This document shows positions 10,677-21,636 of a DNA stretch of 38,436 nt, piece after piece (positions within the stretch are counted from its first letter, which is position 1; the number at the start of each line of letters is the position of its first letter). Below the pieces are notes generated by a model that did no database searches, had not been told where the DNA came from, and saw only the letters and a list, made by a program, of their open reading frames with translations. Source of the stretch: Blastomyces gilchristii SLH14081 (Eukaryota > Ascomycota > Eurotiomycetes > Onygenales > Ajellomycetaceae); NCBI RefSeq assembly GCF_000003855.2, contig NW_003101651.1, forward strand, positions 454,833-493,268. The letters are read 5' to 3'. A program made the translations under genes and the position numbers.

Positions 10677-12749
10677 AGAATAATCACATTATTAATTTTA
10701 AGATAAGTAATGAATATAATTAATACTTCTACACTGTGAAAATAAATTATTATATCTATTCTATTCACAGCATCTGTGAAGCTGCTCTAACTGTAGTTAC
10801 ACAGATATCTCTGAATTATAATAATATACTTTTTACATGACACATTCATCTAGAATATCTGAATATTACTGATTTTTAATGACTGATGAAAGATCTCATT
10901 TCTGATATTATAATTAAAAGTAACTTTAAAATACTGTTCTATGAGATCTGCAAACTTATAAAAGCTAAGAAGAAGATCTCACAGATCTCTATAATAAGAG
11001 AAAACACTCACAGTGTCTGTCTACACTGTGATATTATAGAAGACAGTGAACTTTTCAGCACTCTTAATACTTTCTCTTTATCTCTTCAAGACTACAGATA
11101 TCTACTTCTTATAGTGAATAATATCACACATTATAAGACTGTTTATTTTCTCAAGAATAAAGATCAGCTACTGAATGTTATTAATTTTCATCTTAAATAT
11201 CTCTGAAATCTGAGTATAGAAGTTGCATTTACATGTTCTAATAAAGCTGCTGAAATAAGTAATTAATAGATACAAGCAGTTCTCACTGAATTCAGTATCA
11301 AATGAGAGTTAACAGAGCTCTATACTCTGAATCAAGATAATATTACAGAACAGTTTATTCAAACTGTTATCTTAAAAGCTCATGTTATAATAATATAAGC
11401 AGATCTATTAGTCAAGCTATAAGTAGAGACTGTGTTTACAGTGATACTATATATTAATATAGTCTTAATGAGCACTCTCTTATTTTCAGACATAATTCAA
11501 CTGAAGAACTGAATCTCACTAACTCTCTATAAAGTATGAGAAGACAGACTGTTCTCACACAGCAGTGACTTTCAGACAGTTGAATCATCTGTTTACATTC
11601 TCAAAGAAGATCTCTGAAAAGATTGTAATAAGTTTATCAAATACAGTGAATAAATAATTCTAATTGAATATTACAGTGAGATGATATATAGAATATAAAA
11701 CTCTGTAAAAGATGAAGTTATTATATTCAGTAATGTGAAATTCAATGAGAATGTCACACTATCACAGCTAGTAAGCTCAGTACTTGATAATTATAACATA
11801 ATCAATATATCTTATACACTGATTACAGACATTCTTATCTGTAATAATTATCTCTATATTAATTCATCACTGATTTCTGTATCTCTGCAGAAAGAGTTTC
11901 TCTTTGTACAGATATCAGTTAAGAATATCTCTCTCTCATTCACTGCTACAGTCACAGACTGTAAAGTTAGACATTTCTGAAAGAAAGTTAGTAAGAAGTT
12001 ATCTACAATCTTAAAAAGATACAGAAGATCTTGAAAAAATATCACAACTTTCAATCTTATTACTCTGAAGATATTCAGTACTATTAAATTTCAGCTCTAT
12101 TACATATTCAAGATCTGCATTGCATACTAAAGCTCTGAGACTATTGCAGAGATTAAAGTTCTACAAATATATAAGAAGATAATTATATCTCTATAAAAAG
12201 ATACTTAAGCAGCTGTTATGAAGAAAGAGCTTGACTCTGTAACTAAGTACAAAATTTTCAAGATTGTGAATAAGTTAACTGTTAAAACTCAGATTCTTGA
12301 TAGTTACTGAATTTATTATGCTAAAACTGATATGAACAGTGATATATTATTCTACAAGATAAGATGAGTTATTTAGAGTTTTTATCAATAAAAGAGTGTT
12401 AATTTCAATGATATCTATATCTCTCTATCATCTCTGTTTCTGTTATTCATGCTATACTTACAGTAGCAGCAGTGAAAAGTCAAAATATTTATTAAGTTGA
12501 TTTCATCACAGTATTTCTGAATGTAGATCTGTTATTTAATGAGCAGCTCTATATAAAGTAACTGACTGAATTTGATAATAATACTAATTATATATACCTA
12601 CTTCTGCAGTCTCTCTACAGTCTTAAACAGACTCTCTACTTATGATTCAATCTACTTACAAGTTATCTCAAGAATATTAACTTTAAATTCTCTTATTATG
12701 ATAAGAATCTCTGATTTAAAAGAGATTTTCAGATATTTCTCACTCTCTA
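10677..12749 (+). pseudogene. Copia-B pol fragment: integrase and N-terminal reverse transcriptase (decayed)
   Basis: This is a Ty1/Copia family distinct from Copia-A. The order is: an integrase zinc domain with His-x3-His-like WHIHLEYL (about 10838-10862) and Cys residues near 10935-10960 followed by KLIKAKKKISQIS; the integrase core start LHCDIIED and LLIVNNITHYKTVYFLKNKDQ inside the longest open stretch (10886-11206, 106 codons); integrase C-terminal pieces (WVEAVF-like, about 11410-11440); RT from about 11940, with KELDSVTKYKIFKIVNK (about 12220), motif A as VDFITVFLNVD (about 12495) and LLQSLYSLKQTLYLW (about 12600). It stops just before the YxDD box. The frame shifts once between about 12440 and 12490. 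Gag, protease, RNase H and both LTRs are missing, so this is a two-sided truncation. Confidence 0.8.
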
Positions 12750-13039
12750 TATAAATAATGTTATGCAATTGACACTGTTCTCTCAGTTGTTCGTGACATT
12801 CAAATAGCAAAGCATGAAGGTCTGGTCTCAACTGCAGTTTTTATTGATATAAAAGGTGCATTTAATCATGTTTCAAAGTCAAAGTTAATTCAGACTTTGA
12901 AGATGTTAAAACTGCTACTTTCTCTAATAAAATGAGTTAACTGTTTTATGTTCAAAAGAATCATATAACTATTCTTTGATAAAATGAAATAAGATAAGAC
13001 TGAGATAAAAATAGAAGTACTGTAAGAATCTTCAATCTT
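12750..13039 (+). pseudogene. LINE-5 scrap: RT core segment, unusually well preserved
   Basis: A plus-strand copy of the ORF2 RT region, matching the reverse complement of about 1100-1395. It reads VVRDIQIAKHEGLVSTAVF, FIDIKGAFNHVSKSKL and LIQTLKMLKLLLSLIK with few stops. Motif A keeps the catalytic Asp (FIDIKGAF) that LINE-1 has lost (FINIKEVF), and a CpG survives near 12792. It is therefore closer to the ancestral sequence than LINE-1. It ends at the 5' LTR of Gypsy-1, and its left junction with Copia-B shows no target duplication. Confidence 0.8.
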
Positions 13040-13353
13040 TGTGGCGGGCTGCGCCCGATCAATCATATAGACTATTCCGTACACTTCATAGATTCCTACC
13101 ACCCCATTCCCGATCGCCGATCCTCGGCTGCCACGAATGTGTATGTTCCGATCGCCGATCCTCGGCCGCTACGAACACGTGTATATTCTTCCGCCCCGAA
13201 GCTCCACCGTGTATGTCACCACATACATGTATAAATATCCTCTTCAATCACTGATTCTCACACTTTCTCTTTCTTTTCTTCTCTAACATTTTTCTCTTTG
13301 TTATATAAGACCTATCAATATCATACTGATCTATTCAGTATAGGCCTCTTACA
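13040..13353 (+). repeat. Gypsy-1 5' LTR
   Basis: It begins TGTGGCGGGCTGCGCC and ends CCTCTTACA. A TATA-like TATAAATA at 13230-13237, followed by a pyrimidine-rich stretch, is a plausible promoter. The first about 190 bp keep many CpGs (CCGATCGCCGATCCTCGG), whereas the 3' LTR has lost nearly all of them although the two were identical at insertion. Confidence 0.92.
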
Positions 13354-13660
13354 CTAGAAAAATGTTCATCATCTTCTTATTAGAAATAATTATTCATGCA
13401 TTATCTTCTTATTAGAAATGATTTTTCACTGAGATACCTGAACATGTAAACAATGTATAAGAAATAGAGAAACAGTTAAATAGTTAAGTGAATACTGAGT
13501 TCTCAGATAGAAGCTTGCTTATCAGTCACTCTGACTCTGTAACAAGATCTTATAAAGAGAGTAAGATTTTATAAGAGAATATCAGTGAAAGACTCAAGAG
13601 TTCTGACACTCAGATGTATGAGATATTCATATGATTACATATCTGACAATTGATACAATC
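13354..13660 (+). other. Gypsy-1 untranslated leader
   Basis: About 300 bp between the LTR and the Gag ATG. A short direct repeat, ATCTTCTTATTAGAAAT, occurs at about 13372 and 13403. I see no convincing tRNA 3'-end primer site straight after the LTR, so the priming mode is undetermined. Confidence 0.55.
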
Positions 13661-14750
13661 ATGTCTAATGATAATATGAAACTCTCAAATGCAAGCATAG
13701 ATATAATGTCACAGTGACTCTGAGTAATGTTGAAATTATAATAATAATAAATAGCTGATATGTATGCAACTCAACAATATCAATATAAAGAGATTCAATA
13801 ATTAATTCATGCAATTTCAACATCTACAGAATTAAATATAAAAGTGCTGAAAGAATGCTTAAATGCTCTTATATATTTCAATACTTCTGATCTCACTCTC
13901 TACTCATTATGAAGATTGGAAATACTCATGAAACTGAGTATAGATGAAGATGTCATCAGTTCATTAATCAATCAAGATTGATATATCAATAAATAATTGA
14001 AGAATCACATGAAACAGAAGTTTTATTCATAAATAAAAGCATGTAAATCAGTATTGTGAATATCTGACAATATTATCAAATATCTTGATATTCTGTTCTG
14101 AGACACTGTCATGCAATAGAAAGTATTAGATTGATTACAGAGTATCTGATAGAGAAATACTTCTCTTACAACATTCATTTCTGACTTTAACATCAAAATT
14201 CTAGAAGCAGATGATCAATCTTGAAAGAATTAAATAAAGATTAGTATGCTCAAGAAGACATTAACTTTCAAACTCTTACAGGCTTTTGTAAGTGTAGATG
14301 AAGATCAGACTTATAAAGACTTCTGCATATAGCTCTGAACATTGAATAATCATCTTACTAAGCTCAAGAGTATATAGAACAGTAGCAGAAGACATTACAT
14401 CTCAGTGATTCATACACTTATACTGAAGAACAGCAATGATGCAGATGTCATGAACTGAATAGATTCAAATGTCTACACATAAGCAAGAGTTTCTGTCATT
14501 TAAACAGGCTTTTAAGTCTCTGAGATCACTTCTGAGGAAGTTGCTGATCAATGTTAATGTGAAGTATGCATTAACTATAACTGATTAGAACATATCACTT
14601 TCAACTACTGATCAATCTATGTGTCTTCACACTTAAAAGAAAGACTGACATCTTCTCAATTGAGAGAAAGATCAGTGTCTTCTCATTCAAAGAATGAATC
14701 AGTGTCTGTCTGTGTCAATCACATTGCAGTGAAGAAAGATTTAGAAGATA
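13661..14750 (+). pseudogene. Gypsy-1 Gag (decayed)
   Basis: The start ATG at 13661 (MSNDNMKLSNASIDIM) is supported by the same ATG context in Gypsy-2 (33953, minus) and Gypsy-4 (35354). The frame runs through a helical, Trp-containing capsid-like region (LNIKVLKECLNALIYF, DWYINK, LLQAFVSVDED) to a degraded zinc knuckle at about 14558-14620, where CEVC and a following His survive but the last Cys reads Tyr (HITFNY). The C-terminal boundary is uncertain. Pol lies in the -1 frame relative to Gag in both Gypsy-1 and Gypsy-4, so Pol was probably made by frameshifting or from an overlapping ORF. Gag would form the cytoplasmic virus-like particle. Confidence 0.75.
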
Positions 14751-17700
14751 ACTATGAGAATGCTCTGATGAAACAGGGAAAAGATTAGCTTCTATTCAAA
14801 TTTGTAAACAGGAGCTTGAAGAGATCAGATGACAACAATTTAAAGAGAAAATGACAATGAATATGATTCTTATATCTACTGTGATTGATAATATATACAA
14901 TATGAAAGCTATGATAGACAGTGATCTATGTCACTATGCAATGATAAAATCTTCAGTTGTAAGATATTATAATCTTCAGTGTATCTTCTTATTAAAACTC
15001 TGACTTCTTGCAGAATTTGATGATTCAAAAGACATTTGTATCTGTTACATGATGAAGCTGATCATAGATGTGAAAGAACATCAATATGAAGATGTCTATA
15101 TATATGAAGTTGATAATCTTGATTATAATCTTATATTAGAACTTGTCTGGCTATCTGAACAAGGCATCTTATTAAACACTTGAAACAGAAGCTTGATATT
15201 CTCTAACAATGATAGAATTCACAAAGATGACATTCACAAGATTATGAATCTGACACAGATCTCTGTCAATGTATATGAAATGCTCTGAAAAAGAAGTTGC
15301 TAATAGCAGAATTATGTGATAATCTATTTCATCAGTCTGATCAATATTAAAAAGACTCTAGAAAAGTTATTCTGTGTTATAATAACAGATTTATGTATGA
15401 AACTCTCTTAATAATATCATGAATATCTAGATATCTTTCAACAAGATAATATTACAAACATACTTCTCTTACAAGATTCTGAAGTGAATCACAGTATCAA
15501 GTTAGAGAAGAAGAATGATAAGAACTCTGAACTGTCATGAGACTCTCTTTACAACATGTTCTGAGATGAACTTCTTCTTCTTTGAAAGATACTCAATGAT
15601 CTATTGAATAAAGAATTCATATATATTAGCAATTCTTTCACTGCAGTCTCTATTCTCTTTGCAAAGAAATCAGATAAAGAACTCTGATTCTGTGTGAACT
15701 ATTAAGAACTGAACAGAATAATAAAGAAAGACTGCTACTCACTATCTCTTATCAATGAAACACTAGCTTGCATTGAACAAGCTCAATGATTTATAAAACT
15801 AGATATCATTACTGTGTTTCATAAGATCTGCATCACTGAAGAAGATGAGTGACTTACAGTATTCTGAACATGATATAGTCTCTTCAAATGAATAGTTATT
15901 CTCTTCAGACTGACTAACACTCTCAGTATATTTCAGAAGTATATCAACTAAGCACTCTGAGATTTTCTTAATGAATTCATATCTGTATATCTCAATGACA
16001 TTCTCATCTTCACTGATGAGTTCAGGAAATAATATCAAGAATATGTATAGAAGATATTACAATGACTACAAAAGATAGAACTACTGATAGATATTAACAA
16101 GTGTGATTTTGAAGTCAAGAGTATTAAATATCTGGGTTTTATTATAGAAGCTGATAAGAGAATTTAAATGAATTCTGAGAAAGTCTTCATTATTCTTGAA
16201 TGAGAAGCTCTGTGTACTGTGAAAGATATACAAAGCTTCATTGAATTTGCTAACTTCTATCAGTGATTTATATAAAACTTCTCAGATATTGTGAGATCAC
16301 TTATAGAACTCATCAAGAAGAACTCAGTATTTCAGTGATTAGCAGATGCTGAAGCTGCATTCATACAGATAAAGAAGATATTCATCAATATCTCTCTATT
16401 AATGATATTTGACTCTGATTATAAGATAGTTGTTGAAGCTGATTTCTCTGACTATGTAATAGAAGAAGCAATATTATAATATGATAATGAAGATATTCTA
16501 TGATTATGTGTCTTCATGTCTAAGAAACTCAGTCCTGCTGAATGCAATTATAAGATCTATGATAAGAAACTTCTCATAATTATATACTGTTTAGAAGAAT
16601 GAGACTCTGAACTCTGAAGTATCTCTGAATTTAAGATAATCACAGATTATAAGAATCTCAAATACTTTGCAATGATCTGTAAACTCACTGAATAACAGAT
16701 GTAATGATCAGAGTTTCTAAGCTGCTTTCATTTTATAATACACTATCACTCTAACAGTCAGAACTTGATGATAGATGCTCTCTTGTAATGAGAACAAGAT
16801 ATGCTGTCTGATGTGACAGATACATACTGAATGAATTGAGAACACTGACTCTTGAATCTGAAAATACTAGTTGATTATGATGAGATCACTTATGACACTA
16901 TACACACTTCATCAGTCAGAACATTCTTCAGATCTACACTGAATGAATTGTGACATATAACAGCTCAAACTGATGAACTTCTTCAAGCACTCACTGAAGC
17001 AGTATATCAAGAAGCACTCTGATTTCCCTCATAACTATGTATAAGAATCAATATCTCAGAATATTCAATTAATGATAATAACACTCTACAATTCTGTAAA
17101 TAATGCTGAGTCTCTCACTCTGAACTCTTACACACTCAGATAATACAAGAGATGTATGATTTGCTTATAACTGATTATTCAGGCTGTGAATAACTGTATA
17201 GAATAATCTTCTGAGAGTTCTACTGATCTGAGATATTAAACAGTATCAGATGCTTTATCTGAAACTGCAACTATTATTCTTTCATTATCTTATGAAAGAA
17301 CTGTAGAAAAGGTCTGCTGAAACTGCTTGATATCTTTGATAGAATCTGATGAGATGTGATAATTGACTTCACTGTTAATCTCTCTGAGAGTAAGAATTGT
17401 AGAAACATTCTAATCATTATAAATCAATTGAGTAAAGATGTAATATTGAAATCTTGTAATAAGATGAATACTGAACAAGTCACTGAAGCTTTTCTACAGA
17501 GCTCATTCTATTAAATGTATAGATTGCTGAGATCTATAGTATCAGATTAAGATTATCAATTTGTGAGCACTCTCTGAACAAGAATCTATCAAGTTCTCAA
17601 GATTACACACTGTCTGTCAACTGTCTATCACTCTGAGACTGATGATACATTAGAATAGATAATTCAGACTGTGAAGAATTATCTTCATAAGTTTTACAAT

Positions 17701-18417
17701 CACTTATAAGATGATTAATATGATCTTCTTCTACACACAGAGATTGCTATCAATGATCAAGATACTGTTTCAACAGATATAAGCTCATTCTTTCTTACAT
17801 ACAGTTATTACATGAAAGTGTTGAATCTTCTAAAGATTACACAGTTCACACTGAACTCTCACAGTTCAATTCAGATCACTGATAATATAGTAATAAAGCT
17901 CTGAGACACCTGTGACTGAGCAGAAGTCTTCATGACAGCTATGAAACAAGATCAAGAGAACTAAATCAATATTCACTGAGATCTCACTGAGCAGTATAAG
18001 ATAGAAGACTTAGTATGATTAAATCTTAAGAATATACAGATCACATGTTCATCTCATACACTGAACTACTGTTATATCAAGTATAAAGTGATAGAAGTTC
18101 TAGATAGTCATAACTACTGTCTTAACACATTATCAGAGATTCATGATGTTTTTCACACAAGCTTGCTCTGCTGTGCTGTCACTGACTCATTCTCTTCTTA
18201 ACTAACTTTCAACTGACAGCTGTCAGAGATTATAGAAGAAGATAATGAGCTTGAGTAAGAGATTGAAGATATTCTCAATGAGAGATCATGCAGCCGCAGT
18301 CAACAATATCTTATGAAATAAGTCAGCTATGATCAACTGATCTGAACTCTGAGTTCTGTGTTATCTGAAACAGTGGTTCTTGACTGATAGAAACTGCTTC
18401 TGAAAGAAGAGAACTAA
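14751..18417 (+). pseudogene. Gypsy-1 Pol: protease, RT, RNase H, integrase, chromodomain (decayed)
   Basis: One frame runs from the protease to the TAA at 18415-18417, with nonsense codons but no net frameshift between the landmarks checked. Protease: MKAMIDSDLCHYAMI (about 14905-14950), with the DSG-type site altered to DSD. RT: FIKLDIITVFHKI (about 15790), VYLNDILIF (about 15985, YxDD changed to YLND), KYLGFII (about 16120). RNase H: VVEADFSDY and [16 protein letters not shown] (about 16430-16580). Integrase core: VIIDFTVNLSESKNCRNIL, IVSD and STVYHSETDDTLE (about 17355-17655). The C-terminal DLVWLNLKNI region lies at about 18010. Chromodomain from about 18236: EIEDILNERSC, QQYLMKWVSYDQ (Trp as TGA), SSVLSETVVLD. 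The start of Pol is approximate. Confidence 0.88.
18236..18417 (+). other. Chromodomain-coding end of Gypsy Pol
   Basis: The acidic lead-in IIEEDNELE is followed by EIEDILNERSCSRSQQYLMK and a Trp position now TGA, then SYDQ. The less mutated Gypsy-3 remnant (26819-26907) preserves the end as PTWTPSSALSETAALDRW, which confirms the family. In chromoviruses this domain reads heterochromatin marks and guides integrase. Confidence 0.75.
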
Positions 18418-18731
18418 TGTGACAGGCTGCACTCAATCAATCATATAAACTATTCTGTACACTTCATAGATTCCTATCACCTCATTTCTGATCACTGATC
18501 CTCAGCTGCCATGAATATATATGTTCCAATCACCGATTCTTGACTGCTATGAACACACATATATTCTTCTGCCCCGAAGCTCCACTGTGTACATCATCAC
18601 ATACATGTATAAATATTCACTTCAATCACTGATTCTCGCACTTTCTCTTTCTTTCCTTCTCTAATGTTTTTCTCTTTGTTATATAAGACCTATCAATATC
18701 ATATCAATCTATTCAGTGTAGGCTTCTTACA
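18418..18731 (+). repeat. Gypsy-1 3' LTR
   Basis: It has the same 314-bp length as the 5' LTR. It begins TGTGACAGGCTGCACTC where the 5' LTR has TGTGGCGGGCTGCGCCC. CpG has become CpA or TpG throughout, so this LTR is more heavily mutated than its partner. The Pol stop codon directly precedes it. Confidence 0.92.
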
Positions 18732-19508
18732 ATCTTATATTATTCAGTGAGATCTTGATAAACATTAATTCAGTTCTTTTAATCTTGTTTAGTACTTGTC
18801 ATGAAGACCTCTGCTCAGTTACAGATATCTCAGAGCTTTATTACTATATTATCAGTAATCTGAATCAGACTGCAGAAATTCAGTGTGAACTATATAATCT
18901 CTAGAAGATTCAACACTTTTATGTAATAACTATGTATAAGAAAGAACAGATTTATATCTGTTAAGACAGTATCTCATTCATTGATAATAATCTCTGTGTG
19001 TAGAAGAAGATTATATTAATTATCTTATAAGTAATTACAGAACTTATAAAGATAATTCTTTATAATCTGAATTATCTATTCTGATATATCATCAGTCTCA
19101 GAGTGATAGACAGTTAATAAACAGTGTATAATCTTGAGAACTTGATAGATTCTTATTCAGAGAGTGCTTATAAATTAACAGCTCTGATCTAATACTATAG
19201 ATCTCAGTAATTCATATATTCAATAGAATAAGCTCTGTAGAAAGACTTCAGTGACTTATTAAGTATTTATTTTATCACAAGGTTGTAATATAACATCTTT
19301 ACTCAATTAGTCAATGATAATCAGAATATTCTTATAACTCTTACTCTCAGAGAGATTGATAATAAAGTTAATAACTACATCTTATCAGATTCTATCAGAA
19401 ATATTAAGTGATTTCACTAGATCTTTTCTATAATCTCTTTATAAAATAATAGAGAAACCATGATTACAGTTCTGAATAAAATATTTAATACTACTTAATA
19501 TCTCAGAT
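18732..19508 (-). pseudogene. Gypsy-2 fragment: integrase core to C-terminus
   Basis: Reverse complement of Gypsy-1 about 17230-18005. For example 19085-19150 mirrors the STVYHSETDD segment, and 18737-18790 mirrors about 17940-18000. It ends abruptly against the 3' LTR of Gypsy-1. The right end is the CAGAT duplication of Copia-A1. Confidence 0.85.
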
Positions 19509-19608
19509 TGTTGATAATTACTACATCTACTCTAGTCACGTGTCACTTCAATCTATTTAGTGTAACTCGCGTAGTTAGATTACAACACAATAACATTATT
19601 CTTCAAGA
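19509..19608 (+). repeat. Copia-A1 5' LTR (100 bp)
   Basis: It begins TGTTGATAATTACTACATC and ends CTTCAAGA. The boundary is fixed by the CAGAT duplication and shows an unusual TG...GA terminus. It holds the conserved TAACTCGCGTAGTTA palindrome (19563-19577). Confidence 0.88.
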
Positions 19609-19619
19609 GGTTATGAAGC
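19609..19619 (+). promoter_or_regulatory. Candidate primer-binding site (half-tRNA type)
   Basis: GGTTATGAAGC directly follows the LTR. GGTTATGA is complementary to the anticodon loop of initiator tRNA-Met (TCATAACC). Copia-type elements are known to prime from such a half-tRNA. In Copia-A2 the site reads GATTATGAAGC (29338-29348). Confidence 0.5.
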
Positions 19620-20766
19620 TCTCTACACAATGACAAGCTGTAAAATAATATGCAAATTGACATCTCCATGTATCATTATGTGTGCCTAGATGATTTATTG
19701 ATTAATTGAACTCATGATGAACCTGAGATCGGGTGGAAAGTCTGACTTAATGAAGAATTACATGTCAATGTGTAGGAGAAGAAATCTGCAAATGTCTGAA
19801 GCATAAGAAGAATTGAGCGTGAGCTTATCAACACCTGTAACAAATTGAAAAGTGACTGCATCAGAGGCTTTTGAGCTGAATGACATGATTGTAAAAGAAC
19901 AGTCTGATGAGTTCAATAATGAATATGAAGACTCAGTTAAAGATATCAGTGAGATGTCAGACAATGCAGAGAGTTCAAGTGACTAAAATAACAATAGTTC
20001 TGTAAGTGAGAAGACTCATATGAGACTAGAAATTGCAAGACTTCAGTATAAAGTTGAGTGAATGAAAGCAGACAGAGATGAAAATGAAGAGCTTAGTGCA
20101 GATTTGATGAACTATCTTTAATGAAAGAGTAGAACATCTGCATTGATGAAGATTCTTAATGAATTCAGAGATTAAGTAAGGTCTATAAAGAAGTCTGTTA
20201 TACTCACTGACTCTGTAAATTATTCTATATGAAAAGAAGAGATTCTGCTTGCAGTAAGATAATCTGAAACAGATGACATTCTTAATAATAAGCAGATTAA
20301 TTCTGATAAGAATATCAGTATAAATATACAATATTTTTGATCAGAATGAAATATCTGACTATATAACTACATATAATCTGTGATCACTTCACAGATCAAA
20401 TCTTACTTTATTATACTCAAGAAGTCTCAACTATCTGCTTATTCTCTATAATCTGTCATAGAGAATAATTTTGCTGAGAGGTCTGCTGTCTGCAGAACTC
20501 ACCTGTTTCAAGAATTGATTGAGATGATATTAAAATCAAAGAGTTCTGATTGTGTATTTATTAAATATTTAATTACAATCAGAACTGATTATATCTGATT
20601 GAGATATAATGTTAAAGATTTCATGTTTTTTAACAGACTTCTTACAGAGATTAGTAAAGATTGGTCATTTTTTATATAGAATTAAATAAATGTAATAGAG
20701 AAGAATGAGAATGCTAAAATACTCAAAGATGATTTTATAAGATTGTATTAAGATATTCTTCTACAA

Positions 20767-20979
20767 TTGTCAGCTACTGATAAATCTCTTATCTCTGATG
20801 AAAAGATCTCTGTAAATAATACTCAAGATTTCAACAGAAAGAATAAAAAGAATAAGAAGAAGAAGAAGATCTCTAAGAACAAGAACAAAGATTTCATCAA
20901 GCTGAATAGAAAGAGTAATAATACTATCAAAACATGTTATCATTGTCAGAAGATTGGTCACATTCAAATGAATTGCTAG
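20767..20979 (+). other. Open Gag C-terminal segment with intact zinc knuckle
   Basis: 70 codons without a stop: a Lys/Asn-rich tract (KNKKNKKKKKISKNKNKD), then CYHCQKIGHIQMNC with all four metal ligands present. It binds element RNA in Copia Gag. In Copia-A2 the first two cysteines have become Tyr (YYHYQKVDHIQADC), as expected from G-to-A changes. Confidence 0.75.
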
Positions 20980-21090
20980 TTGAAATTTTCTGAAAAACAC
21001 TCTACTAGCTGTGATAAGGATAAGAATAAGAATAAGAATGAAACAGGCTCAGTATCAGTTCATAATATTATTGAGTAAGTATTTCATACA

Positions 21091-21636
21091 ATGAAAACAG
21101 TCTATTCTACTGATCAAACTGATAAAGATACCTGGGTTCTGAATTCTGAATTCAGTGCTCATGCTGCATCTTGTAAGAATCTCATATTGATAGTACTGCA
21201 GAAGATTAATATTATATTAAAGATGACTGACAGATTAACAGCTTCTGCAACAGCTATAGAGAAGGTGAATATATCAGTTGAAGAAGCAAATCTGCTGCTG
21301 CAGAACATTCACTACATTTTCAAGCTGAAGATTAATCTTATGAGTTTTGAAAAGCTTGTATGCCAGAGTTATATATATAAGCAACTGATCTATGAGAACA
21401 CTCATTCAATCTTGCTAACCTCTTCTGACAAGATGTTGAGTTTTACTGCCAAATTGAGTGATAAGAACATCTACATTCTGGAAAAACAATCAATGACTAG
21501 AGACTTGATTCAATTTACAATGCTAAATAATGAATTTGAATCTGTGAAAATTCTACAGTCTGCAGAGAAAAAAGATTCTCTGCTAGCATTACTCAATAAG
21601 AATATCAAGATTGTTGAACACACAATGTTACAATAA
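21091..21636 (+). other. Longest surviving open segment: protease to integrase linker (181 codons)
   Basis: The longest uninterrupted coding stretch in the window, in frame with the rest of Copia-A1 Gag-Pol. It holds the protease start (WVLNSEFSAHAASCKNLI) and the following beta-rich part (SATAIEKVNISVEEANLLL). The corresponding part of Copia-A2 is open at 30904-31230. Survival seems to reflect few RIP-sensitive Trp or Gln codons rather than function, since the protease active-site Asp-Ser-Gly is already lost. Confidence 0.65.

Larger units (their letters stand above)
13040..18731 (+). mobile_element. Gypsy-1: full-length Ty3/Gypsy chromovirus with both LTRs
   Basis: LTRs of 314 bp each (13040-13353 and 18418-18731) start TGTG and end TTACA, and a 5-bp repeat ATCTT flanks the element (13035-13039, 18732-18736). 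Between them lie a leader, Gag (from 13661), and Pol with protease, RT, RNase H, integrase and a C-terminal chromodomain, ending with TAA immediately before the 3' LTR. Integrase after RT places it in Ty3/Gypsy, and the chromodomain in the chromovirus group. Both reading frames are riddled with TGA, TAA and TAG. The left flank is LINE sequence but the right flank is Gypsy-2 sequence, so the matching 5-bp repeats may be coincidental or the locus recombined after insertion. Confidence 0.92.

Noticed and set aside
13039..13254. Arg/Ser/Pro-rich 71-codon frame
   Set aside because: It lies within the 5' LTR of Gypsy-1 and is open only because this LTR is GC-rich. The equivalent parts of the other LTRs are not open.
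15799..16038. Antisense 79-codon frame in Gypsy-1, with a similar one at 25876-26115
   Set aside because: Both are the reverse of the RT region. Their similarity follows from the homology of the two Gypsy copies, and the coding strand explains the conservation.
20770..21000. Leu-rich minus-strand frame
   Set aside because: It is antisense to the Lys-rich Gag tract and zinc knuckle of Copia-A1.
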